Source of the DNA: an uncultured Pirellulales bacterium
GTDB taxonomy: Bacteria > Planctomycetota > Planctomycetia > Pirellulales > Thermoguttaceae
DNA length: 64,000 nt
Reading direction: 5' to 3'
Assembly: GCA_938015445.1 (NCBI GenBank)
Contig: CALLPE010000007.1
Location: 1 to 64,000, forward strand
The notes below the pieces were generated by a model. It saw only the letters and a program-made list of their open reading frames with translations. It searched no databases and was not told the DNA's origin. A program made the position numbers and the translations under genes. Shown in pieces: positions 54,001 through 63,409 of this stretch; the first letter of the stretch is position 1; the number at the start of each line of letters is the position of its first letter.

Positions 54001-55033
54001 CGGTTTGCGGGGCCGACGTCAGGAAGAGCAGTTGGTTAGCGTGTTGGACAGTCTGATCGAGCTGCTCCACCGCCGTTGGGTAGCACACAGCACTACTATC
54101 CGGCTGTCGGTACTGGAACCGGTGCTTGATGATGCCCGGTGGCGAGCCCTGAAACGGTTCATAAAAAGCTACGGCGGCGATCTGTTCACCCAACAGTTCA
54201 TGCACTTTGGACACCTGCGCGCCATTCTGCACCAAGGTGTGGATGCTTGGTTGCAAGCGATGTCGCAGAAGGCTGAAGTGGCGGAAAATATCCGTCTGTT
54301 CCGGGACCTGGAGCAGGGGCGCATCTCGCGCCGCAAAGCCGCCAAGTGGTTGGCCCTGATCCTGGAAGCGGTGGCGGAAAACTATCCCCAGTACGCCGAG
54401 TACAACAGCACGACCACGCAGTCCGACCGTGGGGAAATGCTGTACACGTTGCTGGACTTTCTTCGTCTGCTGGTCGGGTACCGACGTCTGGTGTGGCACT
54501 TGCGCCCGGTGCTGGTGGCCCACGAAATGCTCATCCGTTGCGGTCGGGACGGGGCAGCCGAAATCTGGCACCAAGCCCTGGCCGAGCGAACGGATGAGTT
54601 GGCCGAAGTTCTGGTCCGACAGTATGCCATCCTGCGCGAAGAACATGGGATGCACTTGCGCAGCGTTGCCGAGCAGGTCGAACAGCGCCTCGCGCAGCCG
54701 CTGGAGATCAACCATCTGCGGGTGTTAATGAGGGAGGCGGCCCAGGAATTGCGCAGCGACCGGCCAGGCGAAAAGTTCGCCCAGCTCCAAGCCCGTATCG
54801 CCCCGTTGGTGCTAGCGGGCTCGGGCAGCGGATATCAATTACCTGCGTGGGTGCAAGCCCTGCGCGAGGAAGTACGTCGCTGGGAGCAAGAGCCTCCCGA
54901 CAGCCCCCCGGACGAACCAGACGTGCTTGACCCACTTTTCGAACTGCCCCAGGCACGGCTAAGTCTATCGCACGTGCGAAAGGAACTTCGGGCGGCCCTG
55001 CGGGAGTATCACGGCGGCGGTAGCAAGGCGTAA
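51062..55033 (+). CDS. Very large helical protein of unknown function
   Basis: The 1323-residue protein starts at a GTG with AAGGAG upstream. It has no signal peptide or membrane helix. Composition is Leu, Ala, Arg and Glu rich with many amphipathic helices (for example EALFAGGAVLAGTILMGSG is the only hydrophobic stretch, about 285-303). No catalytic motif recognised. Similar large, cytoplasmic, alpha-helical proteins recur in planctomycetes. Length, absence of stop codons, and codon-position GC bias support coding. It may form a helical scaffold. Confidence 0.75.
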   Translation: MSAKRLNRNDQQALDEMLGYINFSSGATDANFLRSLNYVFGRIESSPQSTEPAWRTLARQLRQRLEVLRQKAEPFRRSEQAEAVLTVVFDHLLPAYRQHHRDLLFHQTEESLFGPLFIGRAIEATLRQGRWDQPAETAAAALRELNDYVGYRPVPVLETEQKIQPYDHEWVRPIPLYIRGVGVGAGRYAALVSQALAVLQQTDPDILQQAFFDLELLDELALDPRAYDFDHPVAKRPNDIYGEWDLRQLDISGQSRRYVVRQVILDAILEWVEGHAPRARREALFAGGAVLAGTILMGSGVSGNRPDCHDSTVTLAALVQKVAAYRDAFYERLLEQQQGRRRDRLKSEAARYKQPFGSARQHVNQYAARLRAEQLQHFHLAEVYARLGASEAALQEAAKVRTASARMFCQILCRFSAAYKSLDRGELHQAADMLPEVEQLLYRAIHCGAMADPWCILGFAGQYPLSQSALESVHDDRVDKLILVVNEIFNLYTHLQKEAAVNGEDALRHRLAERMHHFAQWWDKYATTEVSEIESISGQERQQSAEQAVAAIGAWRQAGAAAGDIAFWRQHAERFDSRTSFALVVETLLEHGDLVAAMALLVYWLNQAATVGLGKERNSFFNLCQRWMTELWRPSEHSKQRLGEMSASQRWALARKFIDYLEANADELAKVPRFGLAGDSSGAEDPAGQLPPADDAEDLLGAAYEGVTYRDSADDGPDEAIFETAGDALGLELVHEAERIVAGLQLLVMLAELRHAAAMASLRAEIPQAEREEVIADWLRQTQQQHRQLLELAETINGFRIPRPGATFESLVEYDRRRLIKESLLEHVVDSCVDLADTVRMLRASMLQPTESSSASRWEEPLDRVLRATIRGDADTVQRSWGALLASLRKQPLQYISLWRGGNPRRVASTQELIRALERLLVYLPRLGLIRQTLSLLETIHEVELNHSTAPGSVSEFDQVFEEASRALVRCLVASSQTWTGLRGRRQEEQLVSVLDSLIELLHRRWVAHSTTIRLSVLEPVLDDARWRALKRFIKSYGGDLFTQQFMHFGHLRAILHQGVDAWLQAMSQKAEVAENIRLFRDLEQGRISRRKAAKWLALILEAVAENYPQYAEYNSTTTQSDRGEMLYTLLDFLRLLVGYRRLVWHLRPVLVAHEMLIRCGRDGAAEIWHQALAERTDELAEVLVRQYAILREEHGMHLRSVAEQVEQRLAQPLEINHLRVLMREAAQELRSDRPGEKFAQLQARIAPLVLAGSGSGYQLPAWVQALREEVRRWEQEPPDSPPDEPDVLDPLFELPQARLSLSHVRKELRAALREYHGGGSKA

Positions 55034-55131
55034 ACCGGCCCCCGGCGACCGCAAGCGCCGCGACGCGGCCGCCTGTATACCTCCGGTGCTCCCTTTAACA
55101 GCCAGAACCCTCTTGGCTGACTAGCGCCAGT

Positions 55132-55187
55132 TTTTGTTCCGGCAGCGCCCTAAACCGCCTTTTGTTCCGGCAGCAGCCTAAACCGAG
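55132..55187 (+). repeat. 28-bp tandem repeat between convergent genes
   Basis: Copies at 55132-55159 and 55160-55187 share TTTTGTTCCGGCAGC and CCTAAACCG with three or four differences. It lies in the gap between the 1323-residue gene and the HEAT gene. Confidence 0.75.
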
Positions 55188-55199
55188 CAGCGCGTTTCT

Positions 55200-56036
55200 T
55201 CAACTGGCCAAGGCCTTCTCGGCCAGCTCGCGGATATACTTTTCGGTCGGATCGGTGCGCGTCTTTTGCAAGTGTTGATAAATGCGGGCAGCTTCCGCCT
55301 TACGTCCCGCTGCGGCCAGCTTCTCCGCCAAAACGACGCAATGCTTGGTCTGCTGGATGCGCTCCCAGCCGGAGGACCTATCGGCCGCCCCCAACAGCAG
55401 GTAAACCGCTGATGGGTCTGCCAGCTTGGCCAGTCCTGCGCCGCCGGCGATCCGCACTTCGCGGTCCGGGCCGTTCAAGGCTTCCTTCAATGCCGCCGCC
55501 GCAGCCGGTTCAGCCAGTTCCGCCAGGCCGTGGATTACATCCAGTCGGCAACGTCCTTTGGAGGTCGGCCACGCCTTGAGGAACTGGTCGGTGGCGCCTT
55601 TGCGGATGGCCACCAGAGCCATCGAAGCCCAGTCGCTCAGCCCTTCCTCGCTGAGCAACTTTCCAAGCGCCGGCACCGCCTCCTCGCGCCCGGCCCATTG
55701 CAGGCACTGGCACAAGAAGCTGCGAATGTACTGGGAACGGTTGCTGCTCAACTCTTGGGCGAGCACCTCGCAAAATTCCTTGCGCATCGTTTCGTTCTTG
55801 GTGACCAGCGTGTAGTTGATCACGCAATGCAGGGCATAATGGGGCTTCACGTCTTCGCGGCTGCCCGGGGCGCCCAGCATGTCGATCAACCCCAAAATGT
55901 ACTGTTTGCCCCCCTTGGCGATCTGGGCAATGGCCGCTTCGATCTTCTCCTTATCGATGTTGGTGCAATACATTCGTCTTTCGTCGGGGTCGGGCATCTG
56001 GTCGACAAGTTGCTTGAGTCTTTCGGGAACTGCCAT
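55200..56036 (-). CDS. HEAT-repeat protein
   Basis: The 278-residue protein shows paired helices with the HEAT pattern. EEAVPALGKLLSEEGLSDWASMALVAI, AAAALKEALNGPDREVRIAGGAGLAKLADP, and a last TPR-like pair (AEKLAAAGRKAEAARIYQHL) are clearest. No enzyme motif. Such proteins mediate protein-protein contacts; partner unknown. RBS AGGAGA before ATG 56036. The Gfo/Idh/MocA gene ends about 200 bases further along in the same orientation. Confidence 0.78.
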   Translation of the reverse strand: MAVPERLKQLVDQMPDPDERRMYCTNIDKEKIEAAIAQIAKGGKQYILGLIDMLGAPGSREDVKPHYALHCVINYTLVTKNETMRKEFCEVLAQELSSNRSQYIRSFLCQCLQWAGREEAVPALGKLLSEEGLSDWASMALVAIRKGATDQFLKAWPTSKGRCRLDVIHGLAELAEPAAAAALKEALNGPDREVRIAGGAGLAKLADPSAVYLLLGAADRSSGWERIQQTKHCVVLAEKLAAAGRKAEAARIYQHLQKTRTDPTEKYIRELAEKALAS

Positions 56037-56246
56037 CGGTTATTCTCCTGAAGCGGTGAATTGTTGGGGTGGGTAAGAAAGCAACTGTACAACTGACCGG
56101 GTTGTTGCTGGTGGTCTTCATGCTGTATGCAAAGCGAATAATCTCCACGACGGTTGCTCGCCCCGTATCGGAACCAACCTGGCAAAGCTGCTGGACCATT
56201 GACGGCCAGCGGGGCATCGGGGCGGCGTCCGAGCGGCGTGTTGCGG

Positions 56247-57473
56247 CTACAGCCGCCACGGGGCGCGCATCGGCTGGTACACCAAGCGGTTGGCTTCTTC
56301 GTCGCCGATGATTTCTTCCTTGACCGGATCGAACTTGATCGGCCGCCCGCAACGCATGGCGATGTTGGCCAGGTGATAGCAAGTGGCCACCCGGTGCGAA
56401 ACTTCGGCGTTGCCGCCGGCCGGTTGGCGGGTTTTCACCGCCTCCAGGAAACTAAGCAGCTTTGGCGGATCGGGCATTTGATCCAGCTTTTTGCGATCCT
56501 CGGCGCTGAGCATATTGAGCAAATCGCTCTCGCTGGTGTTCTTCTCATTAAGCCGATCGTAAGGCGGACCCCATTCGTTGCTGGCAAAGACCAGGGTGAA
56601 GCCGTCGGCATATTTCAGTTCTACCCAACCCCACACCATACAAGCCTCCGGGTGCATTGGCGGGGCGTAAGGGATGACTTCCACCGGGGCGGTTTTGTCG
56701 CGGGCGTAGGTGTAGGCCGGGCCGTCGAGTTGGTGGTGCTTCATGTCGGCCAGCCCGCCTCCCTCGTAATCCCAATAACCGCGATGCGTACCCCCTACCC
56801 GGTGCCGGTTGAACGGACGCAGCGGCGCCGGGCCGCAATACATGTCCCAGTCGAGACTGTCGGGCACGGGCGTGACGTTGTACTCCACCATGCCGCTCCA
56901 CTCTTTGACTTTCACGCCGCCGCGCTGGATGAGCACGGTGTCGCACTGCTTCAGCAATCCGCTGTCGAAGATTTTGCGTATCTTCCGATTCCCTCCGAAG
57001 CGGCCATAAGTGCCGATCTGGAATATCCGGCCGAAGCGCTTCTCCGCGTCGGCCATCGCCCGGCCCTCGGCGATGAACCGGCACAAGGGCTTCTCGCACA
57101 GTACGTCTTTGCCGGCCTCCATGGCGGCGATAGAGATCAATGCGTGCCAGCCCGGATGCGTGGCCACTACCACAATGTCGATATCCTTGCGTTCCAGCAC
57201 CTTGCGGTAGTCGGTGTAGATTTTTTTGTCGTCGGCGATGCTCTTGAACTTCACATCGCAGTCGGCCAGTCGGCGGGCGCCTTTGCCCAGGGCGGAAAAA
57301 GTCCCCCCGCCCCGCCCGCCGCAGCCGATAAGCGCTGCGCCGACCGTCTCGCTGGGTGGCTCTTCGCCCATCCCCAGCACGTTGCGCGGCACGATCGTCG
57401 CCATAAACGCTGCGCCGACCGTCGTACCTTGCAGAAACTTGCGTCGCGTGGTGTGAAAGGCAGGTCGTTCCAT
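56247..57473 (-). CDS. TAT-exported Gfo/Idh/MocA family oxidoreductase
   Basis: The 408-residue protein has a twin-arginine signal (TTRRKFLQGTTVGAAFMATI, residues 8-27). A Rossmann fold follows (VGAALIGCGGRGGGTFSAL, the G-x-G-x-x-G site), with the family motif CEKPL and a C-terminal beta domain. It would use NAD(P) to oxidise or reduce a sugar-like compound in the periplasm or paryphoplasm, as is typical of the many such planctomycete proteins. The substrate is unknown. ATG 57473. Confidence 0.88.
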   Translation of the reverse strand: MERPAFHTTRRKFLQGTTVGAAFMATIVPRNVLGMGEEPPSETVGAALIGCGGRGGGTFSALGKGARRLADCDVKFKSIADDKKIYTDYRKVLERKDIDIVVVATHPGWHALISIAAMEAGKDVLCEKPLCRFIAEGRAMADAEKRFGRIFQIGTYGRFGGNRKIRKIFDSGLLKQCDTVLIQRGGVKVKEWSGMVEYNVTPVPDSLDWDMYCGPAPLRPFNRHRVGGTHRGYWDYEGGGLADMKHHQLDGPAYTYARDKTAPVEVIPYAPPMHPEACMVWGWVELKYADGFTLVFASNEWGPPYDRLNEKNTSESDLLNMLSAEDRKKLDQMPDPPKLLSFLEAVKTRQPAGGNAEVSHRVATCYHLANIAMRCGRPIKFDPVKEEIIGDEEANRLVYQPMRAPWRL

Positions 57474-58728
57474 AGCGTACCTCCAGGAAAGGGTGTAGCC
57501 GACAATCAGAGCCGGCCGGACGGTGTGTGATTTCTAAGGTGGGTCTGAGCGCACCTGTTATTTAGCGCTACGAAATTGGGAATGTCAATCATTATGCGAA
57601 CTTGAGATTGCCGAGTTTACCCAGTACCGGGCTGCCACAATTATGACGCTCTAGCAAAGCTGCCACGAATAAGAGTCTTTAACAAACACGAATAATAGGC
57701 TCCAACAAAACAGAACCCTCGACAGATTTTAACTAGCCCATCTATTAGCGATACAGCGCCAGGAAGGAGGGTTTTGCCAAAGGCTCTAACTGTTATTGCT
57801 GACGGTGCTTCGACTGCATGTACTTCGGTGGGCACTGCTAGTGTTGAGGACGCCGGTTAGTGTTGAGGACGCCGCTCGGTTTTGGCTAAAGACCCAAATA
57901 CCAAGACCAGTCGCTCGGCGCACCGTAAATTGGCAAATTGCCGCAAATTTAAAGCCATTAACAAATCCCGCCCAAATCGACACTGGATAAACTCCAGCAA
58001 CATCAACACCGGGAAGGCTGCGGATTAAACCTCCTAGCAAGGTCAACATTGGGTAAACTCCAGCCGGTATCGGTTGCACAAACTGGGGATACTGGGTAGC
58101 ATTGGTAGATTGTTTAGCCTTTGGCGAGGTTGCTAGCCGATGCAGGTACTCTAGCCAACCGGCTACTGGTTGTCCGAAGCGCAACAAAGAGGCTTATAGT
58201 AGCCTTTTTGGCGCACGACCAATAGCGGCTATCTGGAGGACGGCGCCTCGATAGTGTCGGCTTGCGCTAGCGGCCGGCCAGAGTCGCGGTATAGACTAAG
58301 TGCGCAATAGACCAAGTGCGCACATCCATCCGCAGTACGCCCTGCCAGCGGCCGCGACGGTCCGCCACTGGCAAATAGATGGGAACGTTTGCAGCGGCGG
58401 GCGCCGCGTGGTAGATTGGTTGGCGCTTTGCGGGTACGGGTGGGAAACGCTTCCGCATTGCGGTAGCGGCCGCAAGCTGGCCGCCCGAGCACTTCGCCGC
58501 GCCGGCTGCAACTGTCTCGAAATGACCATGCCACGACGTTTGGGCGGCCACCGAGCTGAAACCGATCGCGGCTTCGCCGATCACATTTCCGGTTTCGAAG
58601 TTGCCGGGTTCCACCTGGCCGACAGCCGGTATACCCGTTGCGAAAAGTTAGGCTTCCGCCGATAGACGGCAGGGCGAAGTTGTTTGTTGGGGCGCCGCTG
58701 GAAGAAGCAAAGGGCATTTTTCTCGGCG
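57474..58728. other. 1.25-kb gene-poor, partly AT-rich region
   Basis: No gene accepted. The part 57540-58200 is markedly lower in GC than the rest and holds short direct repeats, for example TAGTGTTGAGGACGCCGG at 57839 and again at 57858. The part 58230-58680 is GC-rich and open in several frames on both strands, including a 115-codon minus-strand frame starting GTG at 58614, but none shows a family feature. It precedes the acyl-AMP ligase fusion gene, whose promoter it must contain. Confidence 0.45.
57839..57876 (+). repeat. 19-bp tandem repeat
   Basis: TAGTGTTGAGGACGCCGGT (57839-57857) is followed by the same with one or two changes (57858-57876), inside the low-GC gap. Confidence 0.7.
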
Positions 58729-61700
58729 ATGAGTAGCGAAGCAGTGCATTTGGATCATCTGCCCGGAACGTTTTTCGGACCGTCCACCTTGGTGGAATTG
58801 CTGCGGCATCGAGCGCGCCGCCAGCCCAACGATGTAGCCTTCACCATCCTAGTGGATGGCGAAGACGAGATGTTCCACATCACTTACGAAGAGCTTGACC
58901 GGCAGGCCCGCGCCATCGCCGCTTGGCTCCAATCGCAAGGCGCTGAAGGCGAGCGGGCTTTGCTGCTATATCCGCCGGGAGCAGAGTTCATCGCGGCGTT
59001 CTTTGGCTGTGTGTACGCAGGCGTGGTGGCGGTGCCGGTCTATCCTCCGCGGCGAAATCGCTCGCTGTTGCGCATCCAGAGCATCGCCGACGACGCCGAA
59101 GCCCGCCTGGCCCTGACCACCGAGACGGTGCTGGCCCGCGTCGATTCGCTAATCGACGAAACGCCCCATCTGAAAAACCTCACCTGGATGGCCACCTCGC
59201 GCATCCCCGAAGGCATCGAGCGCGATTGGAGCGTGCCCGACGTACACGGCGACACCCTGGCCTTCCTTCAGTACACCTCCGGCTCGACCGGTGCGCCCAA
59301 GGGCGTAATGCTCACCCATGCCAACCTGGTGCACAACTCGGCGGTGATCGCTTATGCGTTCGAGCACACGCGCTCCGGTTCGGGGGTGTTCTGGCTGCCC
59401 AGCTATCACGACATGGGCCTGATCGGCGGCATTTTGCAGCCGATGTACGTCGGGCGGCCCAATGTGCTGATGTCGCCCATGGCGTTTTTGCAAAAGCCCT
59501 ATCGCTGGTTGCGAGCGATAACGAAGTTTCGCGGCACCACCAGCGGCGGACCGAACTTCGCCTACGAACTGTGCGTGGAGCGCATCACGCCGGAACAACG
59601 AAAGACGCTGGATTTGAGCAGTTGGCGGGTGGCGTTCAACGGGGCCGAGCCGGTGCGGGCCGAAACGTTGGAGAAGTTCATCGAAGCCTTCGCCCCCTGC
59701 GGTTTCAAGCCCGAAGCCTTCTATCCCTGCTACGGCTTGGCCGAAGCCACGCTGATGGTCTCCGGCGGATACGTTTACGAGCTGCCGGTAGTGCGCACCT
59801 TCGATTCGCGCAGCCTGGCCGACGGATTAGTGGTCGATTGCCCGCCCGAAGACCAATACGCCCGCGCCCTGGTCAGTTGCGGTCAGTGCGTCCCGGATCA
59901 AAAGATCGTCATCGCAGACCCGGAAAAAATGGTCCGCTGCCCGGAAGACCGCATAGGCGAGATTTGGGTGTCCGGCCCCAGCGTAGCTTTGGGTTATTGG
60001 CGCAAGCCGGAAGCCACCGAAGCTACCTTTCGCGCGTACCTGAAAGACACCGGCGAAGGGCCATTTTTGCGCACCGGTGATTTGGGGTTTATCAAGGATG
60101 GAGAGCTGTTCGTCACCGGGCGGATCAAAGACCTGATTATCCTGCGCGGCGTCAACTACTATCCCCAGGACATCGAATACACGGTGCAGGAAAGCCACCC
60201 CCGGCTGCGCCGCGACTGCGGGGCGGCAATCACCGTGGAAGTCGACGGCCGCGAGGAACTGGTCATCATCCACGAGGTGGAACGTCACCGCCATGTGAAC
60301 TTCGACGAGATCTTCCAGGCGATTCGCCGGGCGGTGGCCGCCGAGCACGAACTGTATCCCCATGCCATTCTCCTGCTAAAGGCCGGCAGCATCCCCAAGA
60401 CATCCAGCAACAAGATTCAGCGGCACGCCTGCCGTCAAGGCTACTTAGAGGGCACCTTGGAGGTCGTGGCCCGCTGGTGCGCTGCCGACGTCCGCGATTC
60501 AGCCCAACCCCCCGCCGAAGACGCAGAAGCCGATGCCGAAGTGCTAGCAGAATCGCGGCGTGTCAGTCCGGCCTCGAAGAACGGCCAACGAATTCTTGCT
60601 GCCAGCCGAACGCTGGAGATCGTGCTAGAGGAGATTCGGCGCGTGGCGCGCGAAAGGGCCGATGGCCTGACCCTAGACATGCCCATCGTGGAGACCGGCC
60701 TGGACTCGCTGGAACGCATGGAGATACTTGCGTCGCTGGAAGAGCGTTTCGGCGGGCGCTTTCCAGAGGAAATCTTCCCCGAACTGGAAACCGTTCGCCA
60801 GCTTGCCGCCGCGGTAGAGAAATACCTGGGCCACCAGCCGCGTCCACGGCCTGAACGCTCGCCGGAACTGGAGATTCCACGGGCCTGTTATTGCTTCGAA
60901 GAGTTTCCGGAGTACCAGCAGCTCAAGCGCAATTTGGAACTGCTTAATAGCATCGGCCTGAGCAACCCCTACTTCACCGTCCACGAATCGGTCACCCGCG
61001 ATACCACCGTCATCGGCGGCCGCACGCTGATCAACTTCTGCAATTACAACTACGTGGGGATGTCGGGCGATCCGCGTGTTTCCGAAGCCGCCAAAAAGGC
61101 CATCGACCTGTACGGCACCAGCGTTTCGGCCAGCCGCTTGGTCTCCGGCCAGAAACCGGTCCACGTCGAGCTGGAACGCGCACTGGCCGAGTTCATCGGC
61201 ACCGAAGACTGCGTTGTGATGGTCGGCGGACACGCCACCAACGAGACGGTCATCGGTCATCTATTGGGGCCGGGCGATTTGGTGCTGCACGATGCGCTGG
61301 CACACAACAGCATTGTCCAAGGGGCGATACTTTCCGGCGCCCGCCGCCGCCCCTTCCCACACAACGATTATCAGGCCGCCGACCGTTTGCTGGAACAGTT
61401 CCGCCACGAGTATCGCCGCGTTCTGCTGGTGATCGAGGGCGTATACAGCATGGACGGCGACATCCCAAATCTGCCCAAGTTCGTGGAAGTCAAAAAACGC
61501 CACAAAGCGCTGTTGATGATCGACGAAGCGCATTCGATGGGCGTTCTGGGGGCTACCGGGCGAGGGATCGGAGAACACTTCGGGGTCGATCGCCGCGACG
61601 TGGACATCTGGATGGGTACGCTCAGCAAAAGCTTCGGAAGCTGCGGCGGCTACATCGCCGGCAGTCGCGCGCTGGTGGAGTATCTGCGCTACACCGCGCC

Positions 61701-62127
61701 GGGATTCGTGTTCGCCGCCGGAATGCCGCCTTCGGCAGCCGCCGCGGCCCTGGCCTCGGTGCGCCTGTTGGCGGCCGAGCCGCAGCGGGTAGCCCGATTG
61801 CAGGAAAACTCCCGCCTGTTCCTGGAACTTGCCCGCAGCCGCGGCCTGAACACCGGTATGAGCAAAGACTCGCCGGTGGTGCCGGTCATCTTGGGCAACT
61901 CGGTGCATTGCCTGCGGCTGTCGCAGGCGCTGTTCGAGCGGGGGATAAACGTGCAACCGATCCTCCATCCGGCGGTGGAAGAAAGCGCCGCCCGCTTGCG
62001 CTTCTTCATCACCTCGATGCACACCGCCGAGCAAATCCGCTACACCGTGGACGCCACGGCCGAGGAACTCCAGCAGATCGACCCGGCCTATTTGCGCCAG
62101 CCGGCCGAAGCCGCCCAGGCCACTTGA
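58729..62127 (+). CDS. Fusion: fatty acyl-AMP ligase - ACP - alpha-oxoamine synthase
   Basis: The 1132-residue protein has three parts. The first (about 1-590) is an adenylating ligase of the FAAL type with YTSGSTGAPKG (182-192), YGLAEATLMVSGG and a C-terminal GRIKDLIILRGVNYYPQDIE segment. The second (about 620-705) is an acyl carrier protein with the phosphopantetheine site GLDSLERM (Ser660). The third (about 740-1120) is a PLP-dependent alpha-oxoamine synthase of the AONS/serine palmitoyltransferase/KBL family with the internal Schiff-base Lys in TLSKSFGSCGG (Lys967). It would activate a fatty acid, load it on ACP and condense it with an amino acid to an aminoketone. Product unknown. Confidence 0.9.
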   Translation: MSSEAVHLDHLPGTFFGPSTLVELLRHRARRQPNDVAFTILVDGEDEMFHITYEELDRQARAIAAWLQSQGAEGERALLLYPPGAEFIAAFFGCVYAGVVAVPVYPPRRNRSLLRIQSIADDAEARLALTTETVLARVDSLIDETPHLKNLTWMATSRIPEGIERDWSVPDVHGDTLAFLQYTSGSTGAPKGVMLTHANLVHNSAVIAYAFEHTRSGSGVFWLPSYHDMGLIGGILQPMYVGRPNVLMSPMAFLQKPYRWLRAITKFRGTTSGGPNFAYELCVERITPEQRKTLDLSSWRVAFNGAEPVRAETLEKFIEAFAPCGFKPEAFYPCYGLAEATLMVSGGYVYELPVVRTFDSRSLADGLVVDCPPEDQYARALVSCGQCVPDQKIVIADPEKMVRCPEDRIGEIWVSGPSVALGYWRKPEATEATFRAYLKDTGEGPFLRTGDLGFIKDGELFVTGRIKDLIILRGVNYYPQDIEYTVQESHPRLRRDCGAAITVEVDGREELVIIHEVERHRHVNFDEIFQAIRRAVAAEHELYPHAILLLKAGSIPKTSSNKIQRHACRQGYLEGTLEVVARWCAADVRDSAQPPAEDAEADAEVLAESRRVSPASKNGQRILAASRTLEIVLEEIRRVARERADGLTLDMPIVETGLDSLERMEILASLEERFGGRFPEEIFPELETVRQLAAAVEKYLGHQPRPRPERSPELEIPRACYCFEEFPEYQQLKRNLELLNSIGLSNPYFTVHESVTRDTTVIGGRTLINFCNYNYVGMSGDPRVSEAAKKAIDLYGTSVSASRLVSGQKPVHVELERALAEFIGTEDCVVMVGGHATNETVIGHLLGPGDLVLHDALAHNSIVQGAILSGARRRPFPHNDYQAADRLLEQFRHEYRRVLLVIEGVYSMDGDIPNLPKFVEVKKRHKALLMIDEAHSMGVLGATGRGIGEHFGVDRRDVDIWMGTLSKSFGSCGGYIAGSRALVEYLRYTAPGFVFAAGMPPSAAAAALASVRLLAAEPQRVARLQENSRLFLELARSRGLNTGMSKDSPVVPVILGNSVHCLRLSQALFERGINVQPILHPAVEESAARLRFFITSMHTAEQIRYTVDATAEELQQIDPAYLRQPAEAAQAT

Positions 62128-62159
62128 CGCAACAGCGGCCGCTGGGAGCTTATGCCAAC

Positions 62160-62221
62160 ACCCAGCGCCTGCCGCTGCCAAGGCTACCCAGCGCCTGTCG
62201 CTGCCAAGGCTACCCAGCGCT
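62160..62221 (+). repeat. 26-bp tandem repeat (2.4 copies)
   Basis: ACCCAGCGCCTGCCGCTGCC plus AAGGCT at 62160-62185, a one-change copy at 62186-62211 and a partial third copy to 62221. It lies 33 bases after the stop of the fusion gene, in the convergent gap before the DAHP synthase stop. Confidence 0.8.
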
Positions 62222-62248
62222 TTTCGCCATAACCAGCCTCGCCGGTGG

Positions 62249-63409
62249 CTACTGCACCGCCGCCGAAGCGTTCTGCGGCTTGCGCACGGTCAACAGCGCG
62301 GGTCGGCCTTGAGCGTCCTGATGCCGCTGAACCGTACCGGCCGATGAACCGTCCCGTTCCCCCTGCGTCTGGTCACCGGCGTCGTCGGCGATGCTGCGTC
62401 CCACAGCGGCGGCCACGCCCCGGCACAAGTGCATCATCTGGCGGAACTGGTCGAAATCCAGCGACTGATTGCCGTCGCACAGGGCCGCATCGGGGTGGGG
62501 ATGCACTTCCACCATCAGCCCATCGGCACCGGCCGCAACCGCCGCTGCCGCCATCGGCGCTACCAGGCTTCTTTCGCCCGTTCCATGGCTCGGGTCCACA
62601 ATCACCGGCAGATGAGTCCGCTCGTGCAGCCAGGGAACAGAGGCCAGGGCGAGCGTGAACCGCGTATGGGACTCGAAAGTGCGAATGCCCCGCTCGCACA
62701 ATATCACCTGCTCGTTACCGGTCCTCAGCACGTACTCGGCCGCCAGCAACAGTTCGTCCAACGTGGCCGATGGCCCGCGCTTCAGCAACAGCGGCTTGCC
62801 CGACGCTCCGGCTTCTTCCAGCAAGCGGTAGTTCTGCATGTTGCGGGCGCCGATTTGGAGCACGTCGGCATATCGGATCACCAGCGGCAGGTCTTCGATG
62901 GCCAGCACTTCGGTGACCACGGCCAGGCCGGTTTGCTTTCGCGCAGCCGCCAGGACGCGCAGTCCTTCTTCCTTCAGCCCTTGAAAGCAATACGGACTGG
63001 TGCGCGGCTTGAACGCGCCGCCCCGCAATCCTGTTGCCCCCGCCGCCCTGACCGCTTCGGCAGTGGCCAGCGTTTGCCGCTGGTTCTCCACGGCGCACGG
63101 GCCGGCGATGACCGCGAGCCGGTCGCCGCCCACTGCCAGACTACCGGCGCGGACCACCGTCGTTTGCCCCTTGATGTGCCGGCTGGCCAGCTTGTACGGC
63201 GTGGATACCTGTACCGTGCGAGCGACGTAAGGTTGGCCGGCCAATTGCTGCTGGTGTTCTGGTGCAACGTTGCCCACCACCACCACGACCGCCTGTCGCC
63301 ACAGGCGAACTGACGCCGTCCTGTAACCAAACGACTCCGCAAGCTCCACAAGCCGATCAATCACTTCGGTCTTCCCCTTCGGTTCCATGATCACAACTAG
63401 GTCAGCCAT
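62249..63409 (-). CDS. aroF: DAHP synthase, type I-beta with N-terminal regulatory domain
   Basis: The 386-residue enzyme condenses PEP and erythrose-4-phosphate, the first step of aromatic amino acid synthesis. An N-terminal ferredoxin/ACT-like regulatory domain (about 1-75) precedes the barrel, as in the Thermotoga maritima enzyme, where it mediates Tyr/Phe inhibition. Metal ligands are visible: Cys105 (IAGPCAVE), His275 (VDPSHGTG), Glu301 (VEVHPHP) and Asp312 ([10 protein letters not shown]). PEP-binding [12 protein letters not shown] and [10 protein letters not shown] are intact. There is a 45-residue C-terminal extension of low complexity. ATG 63409 fits the family start. A leader peptide attenuator lies upstream. 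Confidence 0.95.
   Translation of the reverse strand: MADLVVIMEPKGKTEVIDRLVELAESFGYRTASVRLWRQAVVVVVGNVAPEHQQQLAGQPYVARTVQVSTPYKLASRHIKGQTTVVRAGSLAVGGDRLAVIAGPCAVENQRQTLATAEAVRAAGATGLRGGAFKPRTSPYCFQGLKEEGLRVLAAARKQTGLAVVTEVLAIEDLPLVIRYADVLQIGARNMQNYRLLEEAGASGKPLLLKRGPSATLDELLLAAEYVLRTGNEQVILCERGIRTFESHTRFTLALASVPWLHERTHLPVIVDPSHGTGERSLVAPMAAAAVAAGADGLMVEVHPHPDAALCDGNQSLDFDQFRQMMHLCRGVAAAVGRSIADDAGDQTQGERDGSSAGTVQRHQDAQGRPALLTVRKPQNASAAVQ

Noticed and set aside
58267-58614. 115-codon minus-strand frame (GTG start) in the gene-poor region
   Set aside because: Contains FETGNVIGEA and could be real, but overlapping frames on both strands are equally open and no family or RBS supports it.
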